Assembly (NCBI GenBank): GCA_040275305.1
Contig: JBEOJY010000044.1
Coordinates: 1-47,957 of the forward strand
Source: JBEOJY01 sp040275305
GTDB taxonomy: Bacteria > Pseudomonadota > Alphaproteobacteria > UBA9219
Direction of reading: 5' to 3'
DNA length: 47,957 bases
Shown: positions 1-9,247 of the stretch, one piece after another
How positions within the stretch are numbered: the first letter of the stretch is position 1
How the letters are laid out: every line of letters starts with the position of its first letter
Position numbers and translations under genes: made by a program
The notes under the pieces: generated by a model
Told to the model about the DNA's origin: nothing
The model's database searches: none
The model's input: only the letters and a program-made list of their open reading frames with translations

Positions 1-90
1 ACGCGGCAATCCAGAGCAGCAAGAACAATCCTTTACGGCTCTGGATCGCCACGTCGCCTTCAGTAAGGCTCCTCGCGATGACGGCGCTTG
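1..90. repeat. Probable dispersed intergenic repeat (single copy in window)
   Basis: The stretch contains a palindrome-like core in which CGTCGC near 51-57 faces GCGATGACG near 75-83 around a CTTCAGTAAGGCTCC centre. It resembles, from memory, short dispersed repeats common between genes in several alphaproteobacteria, whose translation often reads like VIARSLTEGDVAIQSR. No second copy was seen in this window, so the repeat nature is inference and not shown here. Confidence 0.35.
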
Positions 91-134
91 TTGCTTTTTC
101 GGGTTTCCAATCGCACGGAGTATAGGTTCAGGCT

Positions 135-350
135 TTAGTTGCTCTGAGGCTTTCGCAAATTATTTGCGATGGAGTTTGCAAGCGCAGGCATTGTTGGCCG
201 TTGTGGGGCAGCTTTTACAGGTAACTCTTTAGGGTTACTTTTTGGGCTGAGCAGGTCGAGATTATGGTAAGCGGCATTTCCAAATATGATCAGCGCTGTT
301 GCTGCTAGAGAGCCATATTTAATAGCTTTGCTTGTTCTGCTTTCAGACAT
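135..350 (-). CDS. Small hypothetical single-pass membrane protein
   Basis: A 71-residue reading frame starts at ATG 350; a TTG start at 383 would add 11 residues. Residues about 11-27 (YGSLAATALIIFGNAAY) form one hydrophobic segment, followed by a Pro/Lys-rich tail, so it would be a small inner-membrane protein with one anchor. No family is recognised. No strong Shine-Dalgarno sequence precedes either start. It is read convergently towards the repeat at the window start. The 265 bases between it and the lpoA-like stop at 616 are AT-rich and show no other gene. Treat it as a possible gene only. Confidence 0.4.
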   Translation of the reverse strand: MSESRTSKAIKYGSLAATALIIFGNAAYHNLDLLSPKSNPKELPVKAAPQRPTMPALANSIANNLRKPQSN

Positions 351-615
351 TGGATATCTATCCGTACTAATATGGTTGCGCAAAATTTGTATGGCGGTTT
401 ATATGTGAAAATAATACTTACTGTCAATCATTTAAATTACTTTCTTTATGTATTTTGTCACGCTGTCTTACAGCAAACAGCTTTGATAAATCAGTAGAAA
501 TGAGCCGAAAACACCATTCCGGCGAACGCGAATCCAGCGCGCCGCATCTGCGGCGCGAAAAGATTATGATTCCAACCACACCTTGTTTGTCCATTATGCT
601 TCATTATGCCTTTTA

Positions 616-2022
616 TTACATCTCTCTCCGTGTTGCGAAACTTGCGGGGGCGGCATCGAGGATTGAAGGGGTAGAGGGTGTGACTTCGAGCACGGCGAGT
701 CCACGTTCGACGAGGCCGTTAGGGCGCAGGCGGAAGATGCCGTCGAGGCCGGAGAATCCTCCCGGATTGGTTAGGGCGTAGGCGTCGTAAGCGGCTCCGC
801 GACGAGCCAGAACGGCTGCCATTGCGGTCGTGTCGTAGGCGAGTGTCGCGAGGCGTGACGGTTCCTGTCCGTAGGCTCTCTGGTAGCTCGCGACGAAATC
901 CCGGCGGGCTGCAGGGTCAGTGGCGGCGTACCAGCCTCCGACGAGGGCGGGGATGCGCAGGCCAAGTCCCGGCACGTCCCAGAGCCCTGTACCTAGTGGC
1001 TTTACATGGTCGGGACCAAGCCCCATTGCTGCCAATCGGTTGGCGAGCAGGGTGAGATCGTCTCCGCCTTCGGGCAGCAGCAGCGCATCGAACTGGCCGC
1101 GTTTGGCTGTTAGCGCGTTGAGGCAGGGGAGGGGGGCGGAGGACTGAGCGTGGGCTGCTTTGAAATCGCAGGTTTCAATGGCGGCGATCGTACCGCCGTT
1201 TCGCGCGACGGCCTCACGGAAGACGTTGCCCACTAGCTCGCCATAGGAATCGCGAGGTAACAAGGCTGCAAAACGGCGTAAGCCTTTCGTTGCGGCGAAG
1301 GCGATGATGCGCTCGACCTGTTCTTTCGGCGAAAAACCCATGATGTAGACTCCTCTTTCTGCTTTTGATGCGTCAGAGGACAGCGCGAGGACGTTCAGGT
1401 TCGCTTGTTGCGCGATGGCGCGGACGGCAGGAACATTGGCAGCGAACAGTGGTCCAATGAGGATTTGCGCGCCGTTTGCGATGGCGTCTTTTGCCGCAAG
1501 TTCCGCTTTTTCGCCGCCGCTTCCGGTGTCGCGTGGCATCAGTTCGAATCCGGTCGCTTCGGTGTCGAATACGGCTTGTTGGGCGGCGTTCAGCATGGTT
1601 TGGCCCAGCGAGGCATGGGGGCCGGACAGTGGTAACAGGATGGCGGCTTTGCGCTTGGCCACTTCAGGCGCCACTCTGCCCACGGCAGGTATTGGGGCTG
1701 ATTTCCCGGTCAAAGGCGGTAAAACGCGGGTGGCAAGTTCCTGGGCTTCGACGCGCGGGACAGGGGAGGCGTCTGGCGGCGGCATGAGATTTTTGCGGGC
1801 GGCTTGTTGGCGTTGGGCTTCTATCTCTGCGTCTTTCGCCGATTTGGCGGCAGGCTGGGCCTTGGCAGGGCGTTGAGCTAGAGTGTCATCGGATGAACCA
1901 AACCACGAGGATGGACTGACCCATGAAGGAGATTGCGAACAAGCGCTCAAAGCAAGCGCAACAAGGGCTAGGCTTGTCAGCGCCCGCATCTTCTGGAAAG
2001 CACAAAAAAGTGAAGTCGCCAT
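616..2022 (-). CDS. LpoA-like penicillin-binding protein activator lipoprotein
   Basis: An exported lipoprotein with a periplasmic-binding-protein fold (ABC substrate-binding type). The N-terminus has a signal peptide ending in the lipobox LSAC, then a Ser/Ala/Lys-rich linker to about residue 115. The binding fold begins near KRKAAILLPLSGPHASLGQ and includes AQILIGPLFAANV. The family includes LpoA/YraM, an outer-membrane activator of PBP1A; here function is inferred from fold and context. In E. coli lpoA lies between rsmI (yraL) and yraN, and here the same partners are next door but divergent. ATG 2022 has AAGGGA ten bases upstream; ATG 1989 would give a shorter signal peptide. Both overlap the annotated 5' end of rsmI. 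Confidence 0.8.
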   Translation of the reverse strand: MATSLFCAFQKMRALTSLALVALALSACSQSPSWVSPSSWFGSSDDTLAQRPAKAQPAAKSAKDAEIEAQRQQAARKNLMPPPDASPVPRVEAQELATRVLPPLTGKSAPIPAVGRVAPEVAKRKAAILLPLSGPHASLGQTMLNAAQQAVFDTEATGFELMPRDTGSGGEKAELAAKDAIANGAQILIGPLFAANVPAVRAIAQQANLNVLALSSDASKAERGVYIMGFSPKEQVERIIAFAATKGLRRFAALLPRDSYGELVGNVFREAVARNGGTIAAIETCDFKAAHAQSSAPLPCLNALTAKRGQFDALLLPEGGDDLTLLANRLAAMGLGPDHVKPLGTGLWDVPGLGLRIPALVGGWYAATDPAARRDFVASYQRAYGQEPSRLATLAYDTTAMAAVLARRGAAYDAYALTNPGGFSGLDGIFRLRPNGLVERGLAVLEVTPSTPSILDAAPASFATRREM

Positions 2023-2948
2023 CGCCGGATTATCCCTTGCTTGCTCGGAAGGTGGTTGAATGCTGCTCTGAAATTAGCTGGGATGATGGCGCGTGTAAAT
2101 TGCCTGCAGGATTATATGTTGTGGCGACACCGATCGGGAATTTGGGCGATATTACGTTGCGGGCTTTGGCGATTCTCGCTGGGGTTGAGGCGGTGGCTTG
2201 CGAGGATACGCGCGTGAGTGGCGCTTTGCTTTCCCGCTATGGGTTGCGCAAAGAGCTTATGGCTTGTCACGATCACAATGAGGAAGCGGTTGCGGCGAAG
2301 ATTTTGACAAGGATCGAAGGGGGGGCGGCGGTCGCTCTTGTGAGCGATGCGGGGTTGCCCTTGATTTCCGATCCTGGGTTCCGGCTTGTGCTTGCGTGCC
2401 GAGAAGCAGGGGTGCCTGTCACGGTGCTTCCGGGCGCTTGCGCGGCGGTGACGGCTCTGGCGGGGGCAGGCCTTGCGACTGATGTATTTTTATTTGCGGG
2501 GTTCTTGTCGGCCAAGAGCGCGGCGCGGCGCAAGGAGTTGGAGCGTTTGCGGGATGTTCCCGGGACGCTGATCTTCTATGAAGCGCCGCAAAGAGTTGCC
2601 GCGATGCTTGGCGATTGCGCGCAGGCGTTGGGGGAGCAGCGGCCTGCGGCTGTTGCGCGGGAACTGACCAAGCTCTTTGAAGAGACGCTGCGTGGGAGTC
2701 TCGGCGAACTGGTGCGCATGTATGATGAATGCGAGGTCGAGACGCGTGGGGAGTTCGTGATTTTGGTTGGCGCTGCGCCGAGGGACGGGGCGCAAGAATC
2801 TGCGGTCGATCTTGAGGCGTTGCTTGGGCGCGCGCTGCAATCGCATAGTTTGCGCGATGCGGTCGATGCCGTCAGCGCGGCAACAGGATTGCGGCGAAGC
2901 GAGGTTTATCAGTGCGCGCTGAGGATTTCTGGGAAGGGAGAAAGGTGA
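1923..2948 (+). CDS. rsmI: 16S rRNA (cytidine(1402)-2'-O)-methyltransferase
   Basis: RsmI transfers a methyl group from SAM to the 2'-O of C1402 in the ribosomal P site. The conserved N-terminal block PAGLYVVATPIGNLGDIT sits near residues 62-79, followed by CEDTR, the HDHNE block and LVSDAGLPLISDPG, all typical of this SAM-binding family, and YEAPQR later. The 60 residues before the conserved start look non-homologous and overlap the divergent lpoA-like gene, so the true start may be GTG 2010, GTG 2052 or another downstream codon. The stop overlaps the yraN start as TGATG, which indicates translational coupling. Confidence 0.93.
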   Translation: MKEIANKRSKQAQQGLGLSAPASSGKHKKVKSPSPDYPLLARKVVECCSEISWDDGACKLPAGLYVVATPIGNLGDITLRALAILAGVEAVACEDTRVSGALLSRYGLRKELMACHDHNEEAVAAKILTRIEGGAAVALVSDAGLPLISDPGFRLVLACREAGVPVTVLPGACAAVTALAGAGLATDVFLFAGFLSAKSAARRKELERLRDVPGTLIFYEAPQRVAAMLGDCAQALGEQRPAAVARELTKLFEETLRGSLGELVRMYDECEVETRGEFVILVGAAPRDGAQESAVDLEALLGRALQSHSLRDAVDAVSAATGLRRSEVYQCALRISGKGER

Positions 2949-3340
2949 TGCGTACGGCCTATAATCTCGGGCTTTGGGCTGAGGCGCGGTGTCGCGCAAG
3001 CCTTGCGCTTCAGGGTTACAGGATCGTCGCATCGCGATATAAAACGCCTGTGGGCGAGATTGATATCATTGCAATGAGAGATGATGTGCTGGCTTTTGTC
3101 GAGGTCAAGGCGCGGCCTGATTTGGGGCAAGCGGCGGAGGCTGTCTCGTTGCGTCAGAAGAAGAGGATCGTTCGCGCAGCCCAGCACTTCGCGCTGAAGC
3201 ATGGCGCGAAATTTGCCAGATGCAATTGGCGTTTCGACGCGATGCTGGTTGCGCCGTGGCGATGGCCACGGCATATCGAGAGCGCGTGGCGTGAGGATGA
3301 GGTGGCTCTGTGTGGATCTGGTATGTCTTGGCGGCGGTGA
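2948..3340 (+). CDS. yraN: YraN family (UPF0102) nuclease-fold protein
   Basis: A 130-residue protein with the restriction-endonuclease-like core of UPF0102: GLWAEARCRASLALQGYRIVASRY, then GEIDIIAMRDDVLAFVEVKAR, where the D and E-x-K residues form the usual PD-(D/E)XK-like site. The exact cellular role of the family is unsettled. ATG 2948 is preferred to GTG 2912 because GGGAGAAAGG precedes it and it overlaps the rsmI stop. The 3' end overlaps the next gene by 31 bases, so rsmI, yraN and the methyltransferase look like one transcription unit. Confidence 0.88.
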   Translation: MRTAYNLGLWAEARCRASLALQGYRIVASRYKTPVGEIDIIAMRDDVLAFVEVKARPDLGQAAEAVSLRQKKRIVRAAQHFALKHGAKFARCNWRFDAMLVAPWRWPRHIESAWREDEVALCGSGMSWRR

Positions 3341-3867
3341 TCTGTTTGGTGGCTTCGTGCGAGTATTTCGCTTGGCGGACTGGCGTGCCGACCATCGCTT
3401 CTTTTCCTTCGGCGCGGCGCACCATTCTCGAAGCGTTGCGCGAGGCGTTTGCAAGCGGGGACTTGCCGCATGGCGCGTCGATCCTTGATCTTGGGTCCGG
3501 GAGCGGGAAGCTTAGCTTGTGTATTGCTCAGGCGTTTCCCGATGCTCATGTCATCGGTCTTGAGCTTTCGTGGGTGCCGTGGGCGATATCGGTTCTGCGG
3601 CAGCGTCTGCTCGGCGTGAAAAATTTGCGTTATATACGCGCCGATTTCTGGCCCTATGATTGTTCCAAGATTGACGCTGTGGTTACGTATTTAACAGAGA
3701 ACATCATTGAGAAAGTCGGCGATAAGCTTAAGCGAGAGATGAAGTCTGGCGCGTTTGTGCTTGCTAATGACACTGCGTTGCGCGGCGACTGGATTCCGGT
3801 CGCGGCGCGCGAGACGGGGCTGTTCGGCATGAAGGTTTATGTGTACAGGCAGGGGGATCGGGTTTAA
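3310..3867 (+). CDS. Class I SAM-dependent methyltransferase with N-terminal membrane anchor
   Basis: Starts at GTG 3310 inside yraN. Residues 1-20 are a hydrophobic segment (MWIWYVLAAVICLVASCEYF) that may tether it to the inner membrane. The SAM-binding motif I is ILDLGSGSGKLSLCIAQAFP, followed by an acidic motif II residue in VIGLELS and an ADFWPYD stretch. The substrate is not evident. At 185 residues it is short for the fold and has no obvious substrate-binding extension. It overlaps yraN by 31 bases and precedes dgt by 11 bases, so co-expression is likely. Confidence 0.75.
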   Translation: MWIWYVLAAVICLVASCEYFAWRTGVPTIASFPSARRTILEALREAFASGDLPHGASILDLGSGSGKLSLCIAQAFPDAHVIGLELSWVPWAISVLRQRLLGVKNLRYIRADFWPYDCSKIDAVVTYLTENIIEKVGDKLKREMKSGAFVLANDTALRGDWIPVAARETGLFGMKVYVYRQGDRV

Positions 3868-3878
3868 TCTTCCTCGTT

Positions 3879-5087
3879 ATGAGCGGGTTTTCATCCAATC
3901 CTTTGGCGGCTGGCGTTGTTATCGGTCGGTCGGTCTATGCGACTGATCCAGCGAAGACGCGTGGGCGGCTTAAGCTGGAACCACGCAGCGCGACGCGCAC
4001 CGAATTTCAACGTGATCGCGACCGGATCGTGCATTCGGGCGCGTTCCGCAAGCTGCGCAACAAGACGCAGGTGTTCATCGAGAGCGAGGGGGATTATTAC
4101 CGTACGCGGCTGACTCACTCGCTTGAGGTGGCGCAAATCGCGCGGTCGGTGAGCCGCGCTTTAGGGCTTGACGAGGATCTTACCGAGGCGCTCGCGCTCG
4201 CGCATGATCTTGGCCACACCTGTTTTGGACATGCGGGCGAAGATGGGCTCGATGCCGCGATGGCTCCCTATGGCGGGTTCGATCACAACGAACAGACTTT
4301 CCGCGTTCTTACGATGCTGGAAAACAACTATGCGGCATTCGATGGATTGAATCTGACGTGGGAGACTTTGGAAGGGGTGGTCAAGCATAACGGGCCTATG
4401 CGTGGGCCGTTGTTTCCGACACTGGCGGCGTTCGCTCAGGAATACGATCTTGAGCTTGGAAGCTTTGCGGGGCCAGAGGCTCAGATTGCGTCGTTGGCCG
4501 ACGATATCGCTTATAATACGCATGATATGGACGACGGGCATCGCGCGGGTTTTTTCCGACTCGACGATCTGGAGGGGTTGCCTTTGTTTGGGGGCGCACT
4601 TGATGCGGTGCGGCAGCGTTACTCTGGGCTTGAGAATGAGCGACTCATGCGCGAGGCGGTGCGCGAGGTCGTGGGCGCGATGGTGGGAGATCTTTTGGAG
4701 ACGACGCGCGCGCGTATCGCGGTTTTATCACCCCGTTCGGTTGAGGATATTCGCCGGGCTTCGTCGGCGGTTGCGGCGTTCAGTCCGGCCATGGAAGAGT
4801 CTGTCGACGCGCTTCGCGCGTTTTTGCATGAGCGCGTATATAAACATAGCAAGGTTGCCCGGATTTGCGTCAAGGCGAGGCGGATCGTGGCCGAGTTGTT
4901 CCGGTTCTTTATGGAAGAGCCGGGATGTTTGCCGGGAGCGTGGCAACAACGCGTCGAGCGTGAAGGGCAAGGCGTTGATTCTGATGCGGGAAAGGCTCGC
5001 ATCGTTGCGGACTATATCGCGGGCATGACGGACCGATTTGCGGCGCAGGAACATCGGAAGCTATTTTTTGCAGAATCCATTATTTAA
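3879..5087 (+). CDS. dgt: Deoxyguanosinetriphosphate triphosphohydrolase-like protein
   Basis: An HD-domain dNTP triphosphohydrolase that cleaves dNTPs to deoxynucleoside and triphosphate. The metal-binding residues are visible: His in RLTHSLEVAQIAR near residue 78, the HD pair in LAHDLGHTCFGHAGE near 107, and the later Asp in SLADDIAYNTHDMDDGHRAG. The N-terminal RTEFQRDRDRIVHSGAFRKL block is the usual start of this family. Length 402 fits the alphaproteobacterial dgt-like group. A 110-base gap with no gene separates it from argS; together with the following three genes it forms a gene order known from alphaproteobacteria. Confidence 0.93.
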   Translation: MSGFSSNPLAAGVVIGRSVYATDPAKTRGRLKLEPRSATRTEFQRDRDRIVHSGAFRKLRNKTQVFIESEGDYYRTRLTHSLEVAQIARSVSRALGLDEDLTEALALAHDLGHTCFGHAGEDGLDAAMAPYGGFDHNEQTFRVLTMLENNYAAFDGLNLTWETLEGVVKHNGPMRGPLFPTLAAFAQEYDLELGSFAGPEAQIASLADDIAYNTHDMDDGHRAGFFRLDDLEGLPLFGGALDAVRQRYSGLENERLMREAVREVVGAMVGDLLETTRARIAVLSPRSVEDIRRASSAVAAFSPAMEESVDALRAFLHERVYKHSKVARICVKARRIVAELFRFFMEEPGCLPGAWQQRVEREGQGVDSDAGKARIVADYIAGMTDRFAAQEHRKLFFAESII

Positions 5088-5197
5088 CGTGGCCAAGGCT
5101 TTGTTCGTTGATAAAAAGTGCCCGTTGCTCGCTTGTTAATCCGCAGTTTTTCAGCTTAATATGAAGGCCTTTCAATTTGGCGCAGGGATAACAGTTT

Positions 5198-6973
5198 ATG
5201 ACGGTTTTTAAGACATATCATGAAGTAATTGCTGCGGCAGCCCTTGATGCTGCCAAGCAGGGGGCGTTGACGTTGTCGCAGGAGCGGGAGACGTGGCCAG
5301 CTTTTGTGGTCGAACCGCCGCGCGAAGCCGCGCATGGCGATTTGGCGACTAATGTGGCGATGGCTCTGGCGAAGGTTGTCGGCAAGCCTCCGCGTGTGAT
5401 TGCGGAGATATTGAAGCCTTTGCTTGAGGCCTATGGCTCAGTTGCATCCGTCGACATTGCGGGGCCGGGGTTTATAAATTTGCGGCTCAAGCCGGAAGTC
5501 TGGCATGACGAGATCCGGACGATCCTGAAGGAAGGGATTGCCTATGGCGAGAGCGCGATGGGGCGTGGCGTCAAGGTTGATGTCGAGTATGTTTCGGCCA
5601 ATCCTACCGGACCGATGCATGCGGGGCATGTGCGCGGCGCGGTGCTGGGCGACGTGTTGGCGCATTTGTTGGCCAAGGCGGGCTATGACGTAACGCGCGA
5701 GTACTATTTCAACGATGCGGGCGCGCAGGTCGATGTGTTGGCGCGGACGGCGCATTTGCGCTATCGCGAGGCGTTGGGAGAGGTTATCGGCGATATTCCC
5801 GAGGGGCTGTATCCGGGCGAATATCTCAAGGATGTCGGCGCGGCGTTGGTGGCGCGTGATGGAGAGAAATGGCGCGGCAAAGCGGAAGCAGAATGGCTTG
5901 TTCCGGTGCGCGAGTTCGCGGTTGCGCATATGATGAAGATGATCCGCGAGGATCTTGACTTGATTGGCATTCATCACGATGTCTTCACCAACGAGCGCGA
6001 GCTGATTGAAAATGGAAGTTTGCAACGCGCGTTCGACGCTTTGGAAAAGCAGGGGCTGATTTATGTCGGCACCTTGCCGCCGCCCAAGGGCAAGGTGATG
6101 GAGGATTGGGAGCCGGTTCCCCTTACCCTTTTTCGCTCGACGGCGTTCGGCGACAGCACTGATCGGCCTTTGAAGAAGCGCGATGGAAGCTGGACTTATT
6201 TGATGCCTGATATCGCGTATCACGCCGACAAGATTCGGCGCGGGTTCGCGTTGATGATCAATGTGCTTGGCACGGATCATGGCGGGTATCTGGAGCGCAT
6301 GCGGCCCGTTGTCGCGGCGTTCAGCGAGAAAAAGGCTCGGCTTGAGGTGATTTTCAACAATATCGTCAAGGTGTTCAAGAATGGCGAGCCGGTGAAGCTT
6401 TCGAAGCGTTCCGGAAATCTGATTACCTTGCGCGAGATGGTCGAGCAGGTCGGAGCCGGGGCGGTGCGGTTCTTTATGTTGACGCGCGATCCCAAGTCGC
6501 CGCTTGATTTCGATTTCGCGAAGGTGGTCGAGCAGACGCGCGATAATCCTGTGTTCTATGTGCAGTATGCGCATGCGCGGTGCTGTTCGATTTTGCGTCA
6601 TGCCGTGGAGGACGGGATTTTGTCCGAGAGCGATACGGCTTCTGAGTCTTTGGCGCGGATTCCGCTTACGGTCCTTACGTCATCTGATGAAATGATGCTG
6701 GTGCGGGGCATGGCCAACTGGCCGCGCGCGGTTGAAGCCGCAGCGCAGGCTTGCGAGCCGCACCGAATCGCTTACTATCTTATGGAGCTTGCGGGGCAGT
6801 TTCACGGGCTGTGGAACAAGGGGAATGATGATGCTTCTCTGCGTTTTATCGTGCCCGGAGACAAAGACTTGACGCGAGCGCGTCTGGCTCTCATCACATC
6901 TGTACGGACGGTGCTGCGGAGCGGCCTGTCGGTGATGGGATGCGAAGCTTTGGAGGAATTACGCAATGCTTGA
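5198..6973 (+). CDS. argS: Arginyl-tRNA synthetase
   Basis: A class I aminoacyl-tRNA synthetase charging tRNA-Arg with arginine. The N-terminal Add1 domain covers about residues 1-110. The HIGH motif appears as HAGH in ANPTGPMHAGHVRGAVLGD near residue 140. The KMSKS loop is represented by VKLSKRSGN near residue 399, and the C-terminal anticodon-binding domain runs from about 460. Length 591 is normal. The SPOR gene starts 8 bases before this stop, so the two are translationally coupled. Confidence 0.97.
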   Translation: MTVFKTYHEVIAAAALDAAKQGALTLSQERETWPAFVVEPPREAAHGDLATNVAMALAKVVGKPPRVIAEILKPLLEAYGSVASVDIAGPGFINLRLKPEVWHDEIRTILKEGIAYGESAMGRGVKVDVEYVSANPTGPMHAGHVRGAVLGDVLAHLLAKAGYDVTREYYFNDAGAQVDVLARTAHLRYREALGEVIGDIPEGLYPGEYLKDVGAALVARDGEKWRGKAEAEWLVPVREFAVAHMMKMIREDLDLIGIHHDVFTNERELIENGSLQRAFDALEKQGLIYVGTLPPPKGKVMEDWEPVPLTLFRSTAFGDSTDRPLKKRDGSWTYLMPDIAYHADKIRRGFALMINVLGTDHGGYLERMRPVVAAFSEKKARLEVIFNNIVKVFKNGEPVKLSKRSGNLITLREMVEQVGAGAVRFFMLTRDPKSPLDFDFAKVVEQTRDNPVFYVQYAHARCCSILRHAVEDGILSESDTASESLARIPLTVLTSSDEMMLVRGMANWPRAVEAAAQACEPHRIAYYLMELAGQFHGLWNKGNDDASLRFIVPGDKDLTRARLALITSVRTVLRSGLSVMGCEALEELRNA

Positions 6974-8129
6974 TAGATCTACGAGGGAACGTGAATCTGA
7001 AGTCCCTCCTTCCGAGATGCCGTTGTCCGCACCCGCCACTGCGGGGGCTGCCAGAAGACCAGTGCGTTCCGATTTTGCGCGTCTTGGACCTTCTTTTGCC
7101 GTGCGCCGCATCGCGGCGGCGGTTGTGGCGCTGGCCGTGTTGGGGGGCGCGCTTTACGTGGTGTTTGGGCTTAATGGCCGCAATCAACCGCAAGAAGTGC
7201 CGGTCATCAGAGCTGATGGCGCCTATAAGGAGAAGCCTGCGGCGCCGGGCGGCATTGATATTCCGCATCAGGACATTCAAGTCTATCAAAAACTTGACCA
7301 ACAAGGGGGAGATGTTGCGCAGGCTGAGCATCTGTTGCCTCAGGCGGAGATTCCTCAGAAGGAGCTTATGCCTTCTAGTCCTACCACGTTTTCCGAGAAT
7401 GCCGCGATCGAAGCCGCTCATTTGTCGCCTGCGTCTGACAATGCCGCTTCGTCTGCGTCCGGTCATGCGGCAGTTTCTGACGCGAGCGCGTCTATTTCTG
7501 AGCGTGGGGCGGCGGTTCAGTCTTCCGGGGGCGTGGCTGGCGGAGCAACGCACGTTAATGAGACGCCTGCTTCTGCGGACGCGTCTTCTTTTTCCGTATC
7601 GTCTTCGATTCCGGTCGCTACGACTTCGTCTCCGGTTGCGCATAGCGGCAATGAGGTCAATGGCTCCGCTGGTTTCAATTCGACAGGGGGGGCGGCGAAA
7701 ACCGTGGCAGTTGCTCCTGCGACTTCTCATGTTCCGACGTCTTCCGCGCAGAGCGTCGATGCAACGCCGCCTTCGGCTGACAAGAAAATGGCTGCGGTGT
7801 TGGCTTCTACTGTGCCGAAAGTCAAACCTCAGCCGTTACCGTCGCAGCCTGCGGCTCCGGTCGCGTCTTCGGCTGGTGGCGGGAAGAGGGGGGCCGTGCA
7901 GCTTGCTTCGTTTCCCGACCGGGTCGTGGCGGAACAGGCGGTTGATAAGATGCAGGCTAAATATGCCGCTTATCTTGGTGGAACCAAGCTGCGCGTGGTC
8001 GAAGCCGACTTGGGGGCTAAGGGGATTTATTATAGAATACAAAGTCAGTTCCTTTCGGAAGCTCAGGCCAGAGAGATTTGTTTCGCGTTGAAGAATCTGA
8101 AGGCAGGGTGTTTGTTTGTTCGTCCTTAA
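6966..8129 (+). CDS. SPOR domain-containing membrane protein
   Basis: A bitopic protein: cytoplasmic N-terminus to about residue 48, one transmembrane helix (AAAVVALAVLGGALYVVFGL), a long Ser/Ala/Pro-rich periplasmic linker, and a C-terminal SPOR domain from about residue 305 (GAVQLASFPDRVVAEQAVDKM). SPOR domains bind denuded septal peptidoglycan, so a role in division is inferred from the family. It overlaps argS by 8 bases and nagZ by 14. This placement beside argS and nagZ is common in alphaproteobacteria. The low-complexity linker makes a long arginine/leucine-rich reading frame in another frame, which is not a gene. Confidence 0.9.
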   Translation: MLDRSTRERESEVPPSEMPLSAPATAGAARRPVRSDFARLGPSFAVRRIAAAVVALAVLGGALYVVFGLNGRNQPQEVPVIRADGAYKEKPAAPGGIDIPHQDIQVYQKLDQQGGDVAQAEHLLPQAEIPQKELMPSSPTTFSENAAIEAAHLSPASDNAASSASGHAAVSDASASISERGAAVQSSGGVAGGATHVNETPASADASSFSVSSSIPVATTSSPVAHSGNEVNGSAGFNSTGGAAKTVAVAPATSHVPTSSAQSVDATPPSADKKMAAVLASTVPKVKPQPLPSQPAAPVASSAGGGKRGAVQLASFPDRVVAEQAVDKMQAKYAAYLGGTKLRVVEADLGAKGIYYRIQSQFLSEAQAREICFALKNLKAGCLFVRP

Positions 8130-9231
8130 ATCGGATCTTGAGAAGATTGTTCGTCCGCGAGAGGGCAGTAGACCATTGCCTGTGGCGTTCGGGTGCTCGT
8201 GGACAGAGCTGACTGTGGCCGAGCGGCGTTTTTTCGCCGATGTCAATCCGTTCGGGTTCATTCTTTTTCGACGCAACTGCGAGAGTCCCGATCAGGTGCG
8301 ATGGTTGGTGCGAGAATTGCGCGCGACGGTCAATCGGGCCGATGCGCCAGTGTTTATCGATCAGGAAGGCGGGCGCGTCGCGCGCCTGCAACCTCCAAGG
8401 TGGTCAAAGCAGCCAGCTGCGCGGTTGTTTGGCCAGATTTATCAAGAGGATCCCGACTGGGCGTTAGAAGCTCTCCAGATTTCGACGAGGATTGCCGCGC
8501 ATGAGCTGGCTGATCTTGGAATTACGGCCAATTGCGCGCCGGTTGTTGATCTCTTGTTCGATGATGGGACGGCCGCTCTGGGCGACAGATGCTATGGGGG
8601 CAAGCCTGAGATGGTTGCTGCGCTCGCGCGCGTTGCGGCTGAAACCATGCTGAAATGTGGCGTGTTGCCGGTTCTGAAGCATTTTCCTGGCCATGGGCGG
8701 ATGAGATTGGATCCGCACAAGACCTTGCCAACTATCACGGCGTCGCGGGCCGAACTCGAAGGCGAGGATTTCGTTCCTTTCGAGCTGTTGCGCGACATAC
8801 CGTGCGGCATGACTTCCCATGCGGTGTATGAAGCGCTTGATTCGAACAAGCCTGCTTCGCTTTCGACTACGATTCATCAGGAGATCATTCGCGGCGCATT
8901 GGGTTTCGACGGGTTGCTATTGTCGGACGATTTGGCGATGAAGGCTATCATAGGCGTGCTCGACAATTTGGCGCTGCGGGCTATTGAGGCTGGGACGGAT
9001 GTTGTGCTGCATTGTTCGGGCAACATGGACGAGATGCGATTGGTCGCTTCGAGGTTGCCTGTGATGAGCGATCCTTCTTGGGCGCGATGGCTGCGCGCCA
9101 AGGAAATGGTTTCGGCGGTCGATCAAGGCTACGATTCCGCCGATGACATTGCTCGACTTGATACATTGTTGGGCGGTTTTGCGGGAGCTGTCGCTACCGG
9201 GATGGGCCGTGATCCGACGGAGGCAGTTTGA
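8116..9231 (+). CDS. nagZ: Beta-N-acetylhexosaminidase (glycoside hydrolase family 3)
   Basis: NagZ removes the GlcNAc from GlcNAc-anhydroMurNAc-peptides in cytoplasmic peptidoglycan recycling. Family signatures are PVFIDQEGGRVARL, the KHFPGHG motif near residue 187 followed by DPHKTLP (His/Asp catalytic dyad region) and the nucleophile block GLLLSDDLAMKA. The start is TTG 8116, overlapping the SPOR gene by 14 bases; a GTG at 8185 is an alternative but would remove part of the first barrel strand. Together with the SPOR protein it points to cell-wall turnover. It ends 16 bases from the convergent lpxI stop. Confidence 0.92.
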   Translation: MFVLKSDLEKIVRPREGSRPLPVAFGCSWTELTVAERRFFADVNPFGFILFRRNCESPDQVRWLVRELRATVNRADAPVFIDQEGGRVARLQPPRWSKQPAARLFGQIYQEDPDWALEALQISTRIAAHELADLGITANCAPVVDLLFDDGTAALGDRCYGGKPEMVAALARVAAETMLKCGVLPVLKHFPGHGRMRLDPHKTLPTITASRAELEGEDFVPFELLRDIPCGMTSHAVYEALDSNKPASLSTTIHQEIIRGALGFDGLLLSDDLAMKAIIGVLDNLALRAIEAGTDVVLHCSGNMDEMRLVASRLPVMSDPSWARWLRAKEMVSAVDQGYDSADDIARLDTLLGGFAGAVATGMGRDPTEAV

Positions 9232-9247
9232 GCGCTTTCAGAGGATT

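Noticed and set aside
5438..6601. A 387-codon minus-strand frame opposite argS
   Set aside because: It is antisense to a fully conserved argS. Long antisense frames are expected in high-GC coding DNA, and this one resembles no known family.
6940..8091. A 383-codon plus-strand frame rich in Arg and Leu overlapping the SPOR gene
   Set aside because: It is a frame shadow of the Ser/Ala-rich SPOR linker; it overlaps the argS end deeply and has no recognisable domain, while the SPOR frame has a membrane helix and a clear SPOR domain.
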